DNA of 60,461 nucleotides from a virus, in IMG/VR virus record IMGVR_UViG_3300009158_000053, positions 1-60,461 of that record; one strand, given 5' to 3'. Below, piece after piece: positions 9,898 through 18,598 of this stretch. A program made the position numbers and the translations under genes. Numbering within the stretch: position 1 is the first letter of the stretch; each line of letters opens with the position of its first letter. The notes under the pieces are model-generated. The model was given only the letters and a program-made list of their open reading frames with translations, was not told where the DNA came from and did not search any database.

Positions 9898-9905
9898 TAT
9901 AAATA
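9898..9905 (+). promoter_or_regulatory. Exact T4 late promoter box TATAAATA
   Basis: TATAAATA, an 8/8 match to the T4 late consensus, ends 5 nt before the ATG at 9911. No Shine-Dalgarno intervenes. It is well placed to start late transcription of the LamG tail protein operon. Confidence 0.65.
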
Positions 9906-9910
9906 TATTA

Positions 9911-12900
9911 ATGGCTGCTTCTATTAATTTTCCAGATTTAAATCAAATAACCTGGCAACCTATACATTTTGATGTAGCCGGTGGACAGTTTACTGTAAAA
10001 CAAACAGATTTAAGTTTTAGAGGCGGAATGAAGTTGGGATTGTCTCCTCTTTTTAAGAATTTTAAAGACACCTCTTTTAATAGAAAAACTGGATTAATTT
10101 TAAGCAATTTAATTAATTCCACTTCTGCCTTTGAAGTACATCAACATCCGGCAATAGAGGAACCTCTTAGAGTTATAGAGACTCCAGTAGCCACAACCTC
10201 TTATCCGTATGATAATGTAGTTGGTATTCAAACCACTAATACCTCTTCTGGAGTTGCTGCTAGTTATTTACAGCAAACCACAAGAGCAGCACCCAACACA
10301 GTTGGTTACCCGGTCAATATTTCTGCTAATGATACGTTAAAATTTATATTTGTAAGAGATGAGGAAACAATAGATCCAATCGCAGATAAAGATTTGGTAA
10401 TGGTAGAAACTCCTTCTTTTAATAAAGCCAATAGCAAATCTCCTCATAGGTTTTTATTAACCTGGGACACCTCTACCATTTCTAGTACAGGTTCTTCGGT
10501 ATTACGATTTGCTCCTAGAAAATTTCCAGAAAGTATTACTCAAAAATTCGCTTACATTTTAAGTGAAGATGGTATTTGTTTATTTGTACCAAATACTAGT
10601 TTTCGATATTTTGTTGGTTTAGATTCAACAACTACTTCTAAAATATTTAAAATATTTCCTTGGTTTGTGGACGCTGGTTATCCAGGTAGACCTCTTCCGA
10701 CTTCTGGATTTTTAAAATTTATTTCTTATAAACACAGACCAATAGAAGATCGAGAAGTTTCAAATTCTCATATCACTAAATATACTACTAGCAAATTAGA
10801 TTACAGAGGAGAAATAACTCCGGATCCAATAACAAATGTTAGTCCTTTCTTGCAAAATTATCTAGGCCAGTATGCCTTCGAATATCCAAAGTTAAAAGAC
10901 GGACGCGCAGTTTATGAGTTAAATATCCACGGGTTAAAAAACTATCAAACTCCAGAATACAATTATAGCATGCATTCTGACTATGTAGGAGGTTTCTCCG
11001 GTATTCAAAGAGTGTATGAATCTATCTTTACGGGTACTAATCAAGACGGTGGATTGGATAAGGTTCATCTCGGATATCAGGCTTTTGGAGTAGAAAGAGT
11101 TTTTATAAAAGATAAAGAAACTCCATTTAGTTATACACCAACTGCTGAAAGAACTCCTATTCAAAATGTTGGATTAATAGAAGATGGAGCAGTTGCTGGA
11201 CACCATCCCTTTGTTTCTGATAGAATATATGCCAGACAAATAGATTATAAAGATACCATCGTAGGTCTACCACAACCTCCCAGTATTTCAATTAATTCTA
11301 ATACTTGGTTAGGAGCTTGGTTATCTGGCTCTAATGCTGGAGATAAGGTTTGGTTAGATAGATTTTATAATTCAGCTTATTATACATTTGATCAAGCTTT
11401 GTCTGCTCAGGTCATGTTATATAATGATCGTCTAGACCCTAATCAAAATTATGTATATGATGTTCCATCAACCTTGTATATGGAACCCGGAGCATTTTAT
11501 AAATATTTTCATGTCGGTCCAGAAACTAATTTATCCTATATACCATATCTAGACGGTGCTAAAAATTCTTCTTTAGGATCTAAGGTTTTAGAAATAACAG
11601 ATTGGAGCCAATCTCCTTTAATGGATTCTTCAGTTTATAATCATAATGGCATAGTGCATACCAATAGATTAGATCTTCAAAATTCAGATTATTGGGAATT
11701 GGATGGAACCACTCATGCAGTCTTTCCAGCCAGAACTAATCTTTTAGAAACCAGACACTTTACTACTTCTTTGTGGGTAAATGTGGAAGATTGGAATGAC
11801 ATTCAAGGAAGTCAAATTTTTGGAAATTATTATAATAGTGGATATGGATTAATAAACAACAGTGCTATGACAGCTCCATTGTTTACTATGGTAGATCGAG
11901 CCGGTGGCCAGATCTTTAGTTTAAATTATCAAAACAAAATTACCAATATATCCAATTTACCAACTACACGAACTGCTCCGATTTCTTCTACTAATTTTAT
12001 AACAATTAGGTTATTTGATTTTAGCTATTGGATTTTTGATACAAACAACGCTATTGGTTACAAATATGATGTAGACAACATTTTAATTAAAACCTATACA
12101 GGAACTTATGGAATAACCCAAATAGAAGTGGATGACACTGGAGTATTATATTTGTATCAAAATTCAAAACAACAAATTACTAAAATTTCTTCAGATGGAG
12201 TTTTTATAGACAATGTTTATTTGAAAAACAAAAATACAAGACGCATAGAAATTTTTAAATATAAAACAGCAAATACCCGAACAAAACTATTGCAGGTTTT
12301 AGAAATTTACGGAAATTGTTCTACAATAGATAATAAAGGTAATATTTGGCAGTCTTTGGGTAACAATGTTTATAAAACTGCATACAACCCTTTAACTGAT
12401 ACTCATGGCACCCCAACCATGTTTGCTACATTTGGACCAGTTCAACAAATAACTTGTGATTCTTCTAATAATGTATGGGTACTTCATGATCAAGATAGTA
12501 TATCTAGAATTGATGATTTTGGTATAATTAGAACCACTCGCATAGGCAAAAGGGCTAATGTAGAAGAAGATATTTGTATCAGAACCACAGAGACTTTTAG
12601 ATATATTAATTTTGTCAAAACCCCTATTAAAGGCTGTACAAAATTTTCATTCCAAGACCTAGCTGTAATCATAGACGCCCGAGACAAAGAATTGTATATG
12701 ATGGATATGAGTGGGGATTTGATAGCCAGAACAGATTTATCCACATTAGACAATTTAAATAATTTTTCTCCAGTATTTTGTGCCAGTGGAGACTTTTCCG
12801 GATTTCAATTTTTGCGTAAATTTTACAAATTTAACAAATCATTGTCTTGGAAACTTAAAATAGGTTACCCGTCTGGAACGTCTTTAGAAGACTTGACACT

Positions 12901-13456
12901 TACCTGTGACACTACAATATTAAAACCAGGATGGCATCATTTTGTTTTAAATTTTGATACTGAAAATCATAAAGCAAATTTTTATTTAGATGCTGTTTTA
13001 ATAGATTCTAAAATTATACCAGATAATAAACATTTATATTTTACCTATAGATCTTCTTTATTATTAGGAGCCGACTCTGTTAAAAATAGTACTTTAAATG
13101 ATGTGGTATTGGTACAAGATGCTTATAAATTTATAGGTAAAGTGGCGGATTTAAGAATTTATAACAAATCCCTAGAATATGGAGACATAGAACAACTTTA
13201 TCTTTGTTTTAAATTTTCTGACTCTCATCATGATTTGGTATGGAACATGCCTAGTGGTAATAGACATTATGTGGAAGAAATAGAACATTGGTTTAAAATG
13301 CAACTTCCAGGGAGTAAAAGTAAATATTATAATATAAACATACACAACTTTAATGGAGATGAAAAAACAAAAAAATATCTAGAAAGTGCAATAAAACAAA
13401 GTGTTTATAAAATATCACCGGCCCATATGTCTTTATATAAAATAAATTGGATATAA
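9911..13456 (+). CDS. Large tail protein with split LamG domain and inserted propeller-like repeats
   Basis: An 1181-residue protein. The N-terminal 570 residues are structural with no assigned family. At about residues 610-660 a LamG/concanavalin-like jellyroll begins (HFTTSLWVNVEDWND). It is then interrupted by about 300 residues with NHL-like turns (DDTGVLYLYQNS, DNKGNIWQSL, DSSNNVWVLHDQDSI) and resumes with GWHHFVLNFDTENHKANFYL and a closing strand IGKVADLRIYNKSLEYGDI. LamG jellyrolls bind carbohydrates, so this is probably a host-binding tail component. The insertion of one module inside another is the odd feature. It starts behind an exact TATAAATA and is followed one base later by the next gene. 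Confidence 0.75.
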   Translation: MAASINFPDLNQITWQPIHFDVAGGQFTVKQTDLSFRGGMKLGLSPLFKNFKDTSFNRKTGLILSNLINSTSAFEVHQHPAIEEPLRVIETPVATTSYPYDNVVGIQTTNTSSGVAASYLQQTTRAAPNTVGYPVNISANDTLKFIFVRDEETIDPIADKDLVMVETPSFNKANSKSPHRFLLTWDTSTISSTGSSVLRFAPRKFPESITQKFAYILSEDGICLFVPNTSFRYFVGLDSTTTSKIFKIFPWFVDAGYPGRPLPTSGFLKFISYKHRPIEDREVSNSHITKYTTSKLDYRGEITPDPITNVSPFLQNYLGQYAFEYPKLKDGRAVYELNIHGLKNYQTPEYNYSMHSDYVGGFSGIQRVYESIFTGTNQDGGLDKVHLGYQAFGVERVFIKDKETPFSYTPTAERTPIQNVGLIEDGAVAGHHPFVSDRIYARQIDYKDTIVGLPQPPSISINSNTWLGAWLSGSNAGDKVWLDRFYNSAYYTFDQALSAQVMLYNDRLDPNQNYVYDVPSTLYMEPGAFYKYFHVGPETNLSYIPYLDGAKNSSLGSKVLEITDWSQSPLMDSSVYNHNGIVHTNRLDLQNSDYWELDGTTHAVFPARTNLLETRHFTTSLWVNVEDWNDIQGSQIFGNYYNSGYGLINNSAMTAPLFTMVDRAGGQIFSLNYQNKITNISNLPTTRTAPISSTNFITIRLFDFSYWIFDTNNAIGYKYDVDNILIKTYTGTYGITQIEVDDTGVLYLYQNSKQQITKISSDGVFIDNVYLKNKNTRRIEIFKYKTANTRTKLLQVLEIYGNCSTIDNKGNIWQSLGNNVYKTAYNPLTDTHGTPTMFATFGPVQQITCDSSNNVWVLHDQDSISRIDDFGIIRTTRIGKRANVEEDICIRTTETFRYINFVKTPIKGCTKFSFQDLAVIIDARDKELYMMDMSGDLIARTDLSTLDNLNNFSPVFCASGDFSGFQFLRKFYKFNKSLSWKLKIGYPSGTSLEDLTLTCDTTILKPGWHHFVLNFDTENHKANFYLDAVLIDSKIIPDNKHLYFTYRSSLLLGADSVKNSTLNDVVLVQDAYKFIGKVADLRIYNKSLEYGDIEQLYLCFKFSDSHHDLVWNMPSGNRHYVEEIEHWFKMQLPGSKSKYYNINIHNFNGDEKTKKYLESAIKQSVYKISPAHMSLYKINWI

Positions 13457-13457
13457 T

Positions 13458-14243
13458 ATGATTTTAGCTTCTTTACCAGAAAAATTAAATTATGATTGTT
13501 CTATCATTCATTTGATAGATGAAGATTTGTGTTTAGATAAATCTGTAGACGTCATTAATTACAATGTAGAAGCCCTTTCTTATAGTTTATCTTCTTTAGA
13601 AGAAAAAGCGACAAACTGGAATGCCTTGTATTCTTTATTTTCATCTAATAGTGCGGCTTGGTTAAGTGTTACGTCTAATTTAAAAAATTTCGGTGAACGA
13701 TGGAATACCGCTCATAATACAGTTAAACAATTAAGTTCTAATTGGAGTATGGAATTTAGTCTAGTATTTCCAACTGTTATTAGTTTTGATGATTGGTATA
13801 CTAATTCTAATTATATTAACCTAAGTATTCCTAATTGGTTAAATGCTAACTTTATTTCTTCTAATTATACAGAAGGTCAAACAGTTTCTGTGTATGTAAA
13901 TCTTTTTAAAGATTATAATTTTTCTTATACCTTTGCGAGAAAATTAGAAGAACCCTGTACTCCAACTGGTGGAGGTGCTACCATTAATTGTTCGAGTTGC
14001 AGTAACCCCCATTCTCGGGGTTGTAATCATCACGGCGGTAATGCTGGTTGGGGTCCTTGTGATAATGCATATGACCATTGTACCTATACTACACCAGCGT
14101 TAGCCGTGTCAGCTCCTTGCCCTTCTTCTGGTGCCAAAACATTATCTATTTCTTATTCCTTGACTGGAGCAGATTCCACCACAGCTCGTATTGTAAGACA
14201 AAGATATAAAAATATAAATAATTCTTGGAACCTTATAACTTAA
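13458..14243 (+). CDS. Minor tail protein, Trp-rich N-terminus
   Basis: A 261-residue protein with a helical N-terminal half carrying regularly spaced tryptophans (SNSAAWLSV, NFGERWNTAH, LSSNWSMEF), also seen in the next two proteins. The C-terminal half has a Cys/His cluster near residues 180-210 (CSSCSNPHSRGCNHHGG), which could bind metal. It is the first of three consecutive related tail genes, each separated by 1-8 nt. A structural tail role is inferred. Confidence 0.6.
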   Translation: MILASLPEKLNYDCSIIHLIDEDLCLDKSVDVINYNVEALSYSLSSLEEKATNWNALYSLFSSNSAAWLSVTSNLKNFGERWNTAHNTVKQLSSNWSMEFSLVFPTVISFDDWYTNSNYINLSIPNWLNANFISSNYTEGQTVSVYVNLFKDYNFSYTFARKLEEPCTPTGGGATINCSSCSNPHSRGCNHHGGNAGWGPCDNAYDHCTYTTPALAVSAPCPSSGAKTLSISYSLTGADSTTARIVRQRYKNINNSWNLIT

Positions 14244-14244
14244 T

Positions 14245-15900
14245 ATGCCAACTACTTTACCAGTATCAAAAACAGATTTCATAGGAGATTCATTACAACT
14301 AATGAATCAGAACTATGCTAATTTGGATAAATGGGTTTATAACATAAAACTCAGTGCAGAAAGTTTGTGGCAACCTTTGTTTGATTTATTTTTATACAAT
14401 CAAGATGGTTGGGATAATGCTTTGACTTTAGCAAAACAAAATTCTGCTACATGGATTTCCTTTGCTTCTACCGTAGAAACTAATAGTGCTAAATGGTTAA
14501 AACCTTTAACCATTTTTTATCCCGGTATTTACAATTCTAAAACGAGCAAGCCAGCTGCAGTAGTTGAAGAAATCGGAAACTGGCTTAATAACCATTTTCC
14601 CGTAACCAACCCAACATCCACCATACCTCTATATGCAGAAAATCAAGAAGCCATTATTACCAACTTTTCTTTTACAGAAGAAATAATATCCAAACAGATT
14701 TCAAAAACAGATCCCACTACTTGCAGGACTGGTACGGCTATAGCTTATGCTCAGTGTGCTACATATGGTTCTGGCATCGGTTATTGTTCTAATGGAGATT
14801 TGAATTGCAATGGTCTCATATTAAAATGTCCTCAAACCAAAACGGTATATTGTCAATTTGATTTTCCTTATGAAAACATAAGTGACCCCGAAACACTTTC
14901 TGTAGATGGAGCCGTTTATTATGAAGAAAAAGAAGGACCACCTTGGACCGGAGAAATGATTGCCAAACAAACTCCAGCTTCTGTCATAACTGCGAGCGCT
15001 TTACAGGGAGAGGGTAGGATACAAATGAAACTGTATATTGACTACACCAATCGTAGAGAAAATACGGCTTTAAATTCTCTAAGATTTAAGGTGTCTAATT
15101 GTGCTTGGGTTTTTGATAGTGTGGTTGGCAATCAAATTACTACACCACAAACAGTCTCTCCAGTAATACACACACCTCCAATAGTGGACACTCCGCCACC
15201 ACCCACCACTGCAAATTTTGTTATAGACATAACATCTAACACTTATAATTTTAGCACAAAACAGGCATTAATAGATAAGGGTTGGGATCAAAAATTAACA
15301 CCAATTGTAACTATTAATATCAAAGAAGGAGTGATTGTAGGTTCTTCTTCTACAAACAAGCCAGCATTTACTGTGGAAAGTTTACCATTTTCCAGTAAAA
15401 TTACAATTAATAATTATGGTTATATAGTCGGAGCTGGTGGTGTTGGAGCCGGAGTTTCTAATGAGGCTGAAAACGGAGGAGATGCTTTACAAATCAATTC
15501 TAATGTTTCAATTAAAAATGTTGGAGTTATTAGCGGTGGTGGTGGTGGTGGTGGTACTATTGGTGATTTTATGGTTGTCGGCTTTCAGGCGATTCATCCA
15601 TCTGCTGCCGGTAGTGGTGGTGCTGGAAGTCTCCCAGGAGCAGGAGGAAGTTCTGGCACAACTAAAGTTTATGTAGTACCTGGCAAAAACGGAACACTTT
15701 TATCTGGGGGTTCATCTTCTGATTCTGGTTCATTATATACATTAGGAGGAGCTGGCGGCAATCTTGGATTGAATGGTTCTTCTGCGTCTAGTCTTGTAAA
15801 TTTTGATAAAAAATCTCCTGGCAATGCTGGTTATTATATTGTAGGCAATTCGTATGTGTCTTGGTCAAATATAGGGGATGTTCGAGGACCAGCCATTTAA
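14245..15900 (+). CDS. Tail protein with Trp-rich N-terminus and glycine-rich C-terminal domain
   Basis: A 551-residue protein. Residues 20-100 share the Trp-spaced helical segment of the preceding protein (QDGWDNALT, ATWISFAST, SAKWLKPL). A proline-rich linker (HTPPIVDTPPPPT) near residue 310 leads to a beta domain, then from about residue 390 a long polyglycine region (SGGGGGGGTIG) like the glycine-rich tips of T4-type fibre adhesins and minor tail hubs. The next gene has the same C-terminal design. It probably contributes a receptor-binding tip. Confidence 0.65.
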   Translation: MPTTLPVSKTDFIGDSLQLMNQNYANLDKWVYNIKLSAESLWQPLFDLFLYNQDGWDNALTLAKQNSATWISFASTVETNSAKWLKPLTIFYPGIYNSKTSKPAAVVEEIGNWLNNHFPVTNPTSTIPLYAENQEAIITNFSFTEEIISKQISKTDPTTCRTGTAIAYAQCATYGSGIGYCSNGDLNCNGLILKCPQTKTVYCQFDFPYENISDPETLSVDGAVYYEEKEGPPWTGEMIAKQTPASVITASALQGEGRIQMKLYIDYTNRRENTALNSLRFKVSNCAWVFDSVVGNQITTPQTVSPVIHTPPIVDTPPPPTTANFVIDITSNTYNFSTKQALIDKGWDQKLTPIVTINIKEGVIVGSSSTNKPAFTVESLPFSSKITINNYGYIVGAGGVGAGVSNEAENGGDALQINSNVSIKNVGVISGGGGGGGTIGDFMVVGFQAIHPSAAGSGGAGSLPGAGGSSGTTKVYVVPGKNGTLLSGGSSSDSGSLYTLGGAGGNLGLNGSSASSLVNFDKKSPGNAGYYIVGNSYVSWSNIGDVRGPAI

Positions 15901-15908
15901 ATAAATTT

Positions 15909-17291
15909 ATGAATCGAAATTTTACATTTGAAATGTTTCCAGACGATTGTGTTGGTAACGACGCAGGTAAGCATAATTACAATGCTTTAAAATTAGAAGC
16001 AGAAATATGTAATCTGGATACAAAATTTTTCTCTAGTGATAGTGCTACAAAATTTTTAGATTCTTTCACTTCTCGTTTACATTTACTATCTTCTCTTGGT
16101 GATCTGCAAAGATATAACAATGCCTATACCGCAGTTTCTTTATTAAGTTCTATTTGGCAAACCAAAGAATTTTCCGTAGTTTATGAAGTAAATATAGATT
16201 CTACAGATGGCAAAACCATCTCCAATCCAAATTATAAGTCTACTATAGAACAAATAACATCTTTAGCACAAACCTATGTAGATGCAAATTTTCCAGCAAT
16301 TAATTATCCAGAACTTACAAAAATTAATGTCTGTATGTTTTTATACAGTACAGCAACCAATCAAAGCAGACCAAATGATTTAATAACTACGAAATTATCC
16401 TCAGCGGACATATCCTATATGAACCGGTATGTGACTGCATCTATTTCTAGAGCCGATGTGTATTTTAAATTTGGCAAGATTGTAACATTTATGGCCGGAG
16501 CTGGTAAATGGGATTTTGTTAATTTAATAGGTCCTACTCTTAATACGACCACCGGTAGAACATCTGCAACTCTAAACATCACTAAAGATGTTATTGATTT
16601 TAATATAGTAGATTATACAGATAAACTGCCTGGTTATATATCAGGACACACCGACATTATAGTAACAGTTTCACCTGGAGTCCGTATTACTTCTTCAAAT
16701 TCAAGAATTGCGGCGATGACTTTGTCTAATTTAGAAGAAGGAGATTCAGTAGTACTTTTTAATTATGGTCTCATAGGAGGTCATGGTGGAGAAGGAGGAG
16801 CAGGTGGGGATAGTTTTGATGGAGATTCTGGTAAAGGTAAAATCGGCAAGCCAGGAGGGCGTGGGGGAACTGCCATAGCTGCTTTCGTACCAACCATTAT
16901 AGAAAATCATGGTAGCATACTCGGAGGAGGAGGCGGCGGCGGTGGCGGCAACGGTGGTTTAAACGGCAGTACCTCTACTGGTGGTGGAGGTGGTGGAGGT
17001 GCCGGATTTGCTCCTGGAGCTGGTGGTTATAGAGGCACTAATGCTCTTTTGAAAAGTAAGGGAATAGTAGTCAGGGACGGATCTATTGCCTCAGAAAATA
17101 AAGGTGGTCTGGGTGGAGTAGGATTAGACTCAGATAATTTTAATGATGCTATTGGAGGAGCTGGTGGTGAAATTGGTAAGCCAGGTCAAAATAGTAAATC
17201 TGCAGTTGGTGGCAGTGCTGGTTTTTTCTTAATAGGTCTCTCCAATGTTTACTTTGCAGTTCGTGGACATTTGTTAGGAAATGAGTCATAA
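15909..17291 (+). CDS. Tail protein with glycine-rich C-terminal tip, paralogous to the preceding gene
   Basis: A 460-residue protein. I place the start at 15909 (MNRNFTFEMF), just after the upstream stop; the frame is open further 5' but that would run into the preceding gene. The N-terminal half has the same order of helical elements as the two upstream proteins. From about residue 285 the sequence is dominated by glycine runs (ILGGGGGGGGGNGG, TGGGGGGGAGF) as in polyglycine-II-type adhesin tips. The two consecutive Gly-rich paralogues look like products of gene duplication. Confidence 0.65.
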   Translation: MNRNFTFEMFPDDCVGNDAGKHNYNALKLEAEICNLDTKFFSSDSATKFLDSFTSRLHLLSSLGDLQRYNNAYTAVSLLSSIWQTKEFSVVYEVNIDSTDGKTISNPNYKSTIEQITSLAQTYVDANFPAINYPELTKINVCMFLYSTATNQSRPNDLITTKLSSADISYMNRYVTASISRADVYFKFGKIVTFMAGAGKWDFVNLIGPTLNTTTGRTSATLNITKDVIDFNIVDYTDKLPGYISGHTDIIVTVSPGVRITSSNSRIAAMTLSNLEEGDSVVLFNYGLIGGHGGEGGAGGDSFDGDSGKGKIGKPGGRGGTAIAAFVPTIIENHGSILGGGGGGGGGNGGLNGSTSTGGGGGGGAGFAPGAGGYRGTNALLKSKGIVVRDGSIASENKGGLGGVGLDSDNFNDAIGGAGGEIGKPGQNSKSAVGGSAGFFLIGLSNVYFAVRGHLLGNES

Positions 17292-17299
17292 TACTTCAT

Positions 17300-17695
17300 A
17301 TGTATGTATTGTTTAACAGAGAAGGTACCTTTATAGGATATAGTCCAGATGCCCCACCCCAAGCTAATATATTAAAAATAGAAATACCAGATCACTTAAA
17401 GTTGACGGAATGGTATTGGGAAGGAGATTTCAATAATGGCAAAATGGTTCCTAACTTATCAGATAATCCCAACGAGGCTAATGAAATTTTAATTTTTGAA
17501 AAGCTTAATCAAAGATATCCGTTATCCAAACAACTACATCTCATAGTGAGACAACTTTATAAGACAACTAAAGACAATCCAGAAGCAGATTCTGAATTTT
17601 TAGATATGGCAGAACAAATAATAGATGCTATTGATAACAGAACCCAGCGACTTAAATATTATTCTTCTTTTAAAAAACAACATGAATCCAACTAA
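17300..17695 (+). CDS. Hypothetical 131-residue protein in tail operon
   Basis: It opens MYVLFNREGTFIGYSPD, followed by PPQANILKIEIPDHL and a helical C-terminal half (EFLDMAEQIIDAIDN). No membrane segment is present. The beta-rich start plus helical end, directly after a fibre gene, resembles fibre assembly proteins, but no family is certain. It overlaps the next gene by 14 nt. Confidence 0.6.
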   Translation: MYVLFNREGTFIGYSPDAPPQANILKIEIPDHLKLTEWYWEGDFNNGKMVPNLSDNPNEANEILIFEKLNQRYPLSKQLHLIVRQLYKTTKDNPEADSEFLDMAEQIIDAIDNRTQRLKYYSSFKKQHESN

Positions 17696-18134
17696 AGATC
17701 CTCGGTTACAGTTAAAATATAGTAATGGTCTCGGTGATGTTATTGCTTCTATTTTACATTCTAATTTCTTAGGTTGGTTAACTAAACTTATTACAGGCAA
17801 AGACGCTCCGTGTACAACTTGCAGTAAACGAGCAGAAGCTTTGAATATACTATTTCCATTTAAAGTATGGAAATTTTATTTTAAAAATGAAGAGTCTATG
17901 ATTGCTAGTTTGGTAACAGAATTAGAAGCTTGTGGTTATATAACCAATGTTAAACAAGGCAATCAATTGATATATGGATATATAGATTCAACCTCTCAAT
18001 TAGATACAATGGCTCGAACTACAGCCGCCAGCCCAATTGATGTACCAGAAAATTATTTTTTACTAACCTCTAATGATGATAAAATAGATAACATCATCAT
18101 CAGAAATCAAGTCTTTAAACTTAGAAATTCATGA
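17682..18134 (+). CDS. Phage protein with CxxC motif, unknown function
   Basis: A 150-residue protein. I take the ATG at 17682 (MNPTKDPRLQLKYSNGLGDV), which overlaps the upstream gene by 14 nt; the longer frame would bury itself in that gene. A phrase GLGDVIASIL, a CTTC pair and LNILFPFKVW resemble a small conserved family of T4-like phages linked to tail genes, from memory only. It overlaps the next start by ATGA, indicating coupled translation. Confidence 0.6.
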   Translation: MNPTKDPRLQLKYSNGLGDVIASILHSNFLGWLTKLITGKDAPCTTCSKRAEALNILFPFKVWKFYFKNEESMIASLVTELEACGYITNVKQGNQLIYGYIDSTSQLDTMARTTAASPIDVPENYFLLTSNDDKIDNIIIRNQVFKLRNS

Positions 18135-18598
18135 ACGCAAACATCACAATTATTAAAATGCAAGAAACAGACAATCTAGATTCTTCTAGATTTTTTGGTT
18201 TACTACTATCCAGAGTACTCACTTCTATTCATATGGTTCATTGGTATTCCACCAACTTTAACGTACATGAGATCTTGGGGGATTTATACGAAGACTTGGA
18301 TGGTCTTTTTGATAAACTCCAAGAAGAAATTATAGGCACTAGTAAAAATGATACGCAACTTTTTCCAAGTTTTGACCCTGAAAAAATTAATTTAGAAATT
18401 GATAATTACAAGAATACGGATTCTTTAATGAAAAATTATTACCAGACAGTTACTACTCTAGTTTCTATTCTCAATTCTCAAGAATTTTCTACATATATCA
18501 TCAATGTCTCTTCTGGTTTAAATAACACCAAAGAAGACATTTTGTCTAGAATCAATAAATCTAATTACTTGTTAGATATGGTTTCTTTTGGCAAATAA
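18131..18598 (+). CDS. Putative ferritin/Dps-fold four-helix protein
   Basis: A 155-residue helical protein. The segment IHMVHWYSTNFNVHEILGDLYEDLDGL resembles the conserved H-W...H...L...D helix pair of Dps/ferritin-like proteins. Several phages encode such shortened Dps-like proteins of unknown role. Iron binding cannot be confirmed: only some candidate ligands (His and Asp/Glu) are visible. It ends the plus-strand tail block and abuts the minus-strand gene that ends at 18599. Confidence 0.5.
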   Translation: MNANITIIKMQETDNLDSSRFFGLLLSRVLTSIHMVHWYSTNFNVHEILGDLYEDLDGLFDKLQEEIIGTSKNDTQLFPSFDPEKINLEIDNYKNTDSLMKNYYQTVTTLVSILNSQEFSTYIINVSSGLNNTKEDILSRINKSNYLLDMVSFGK

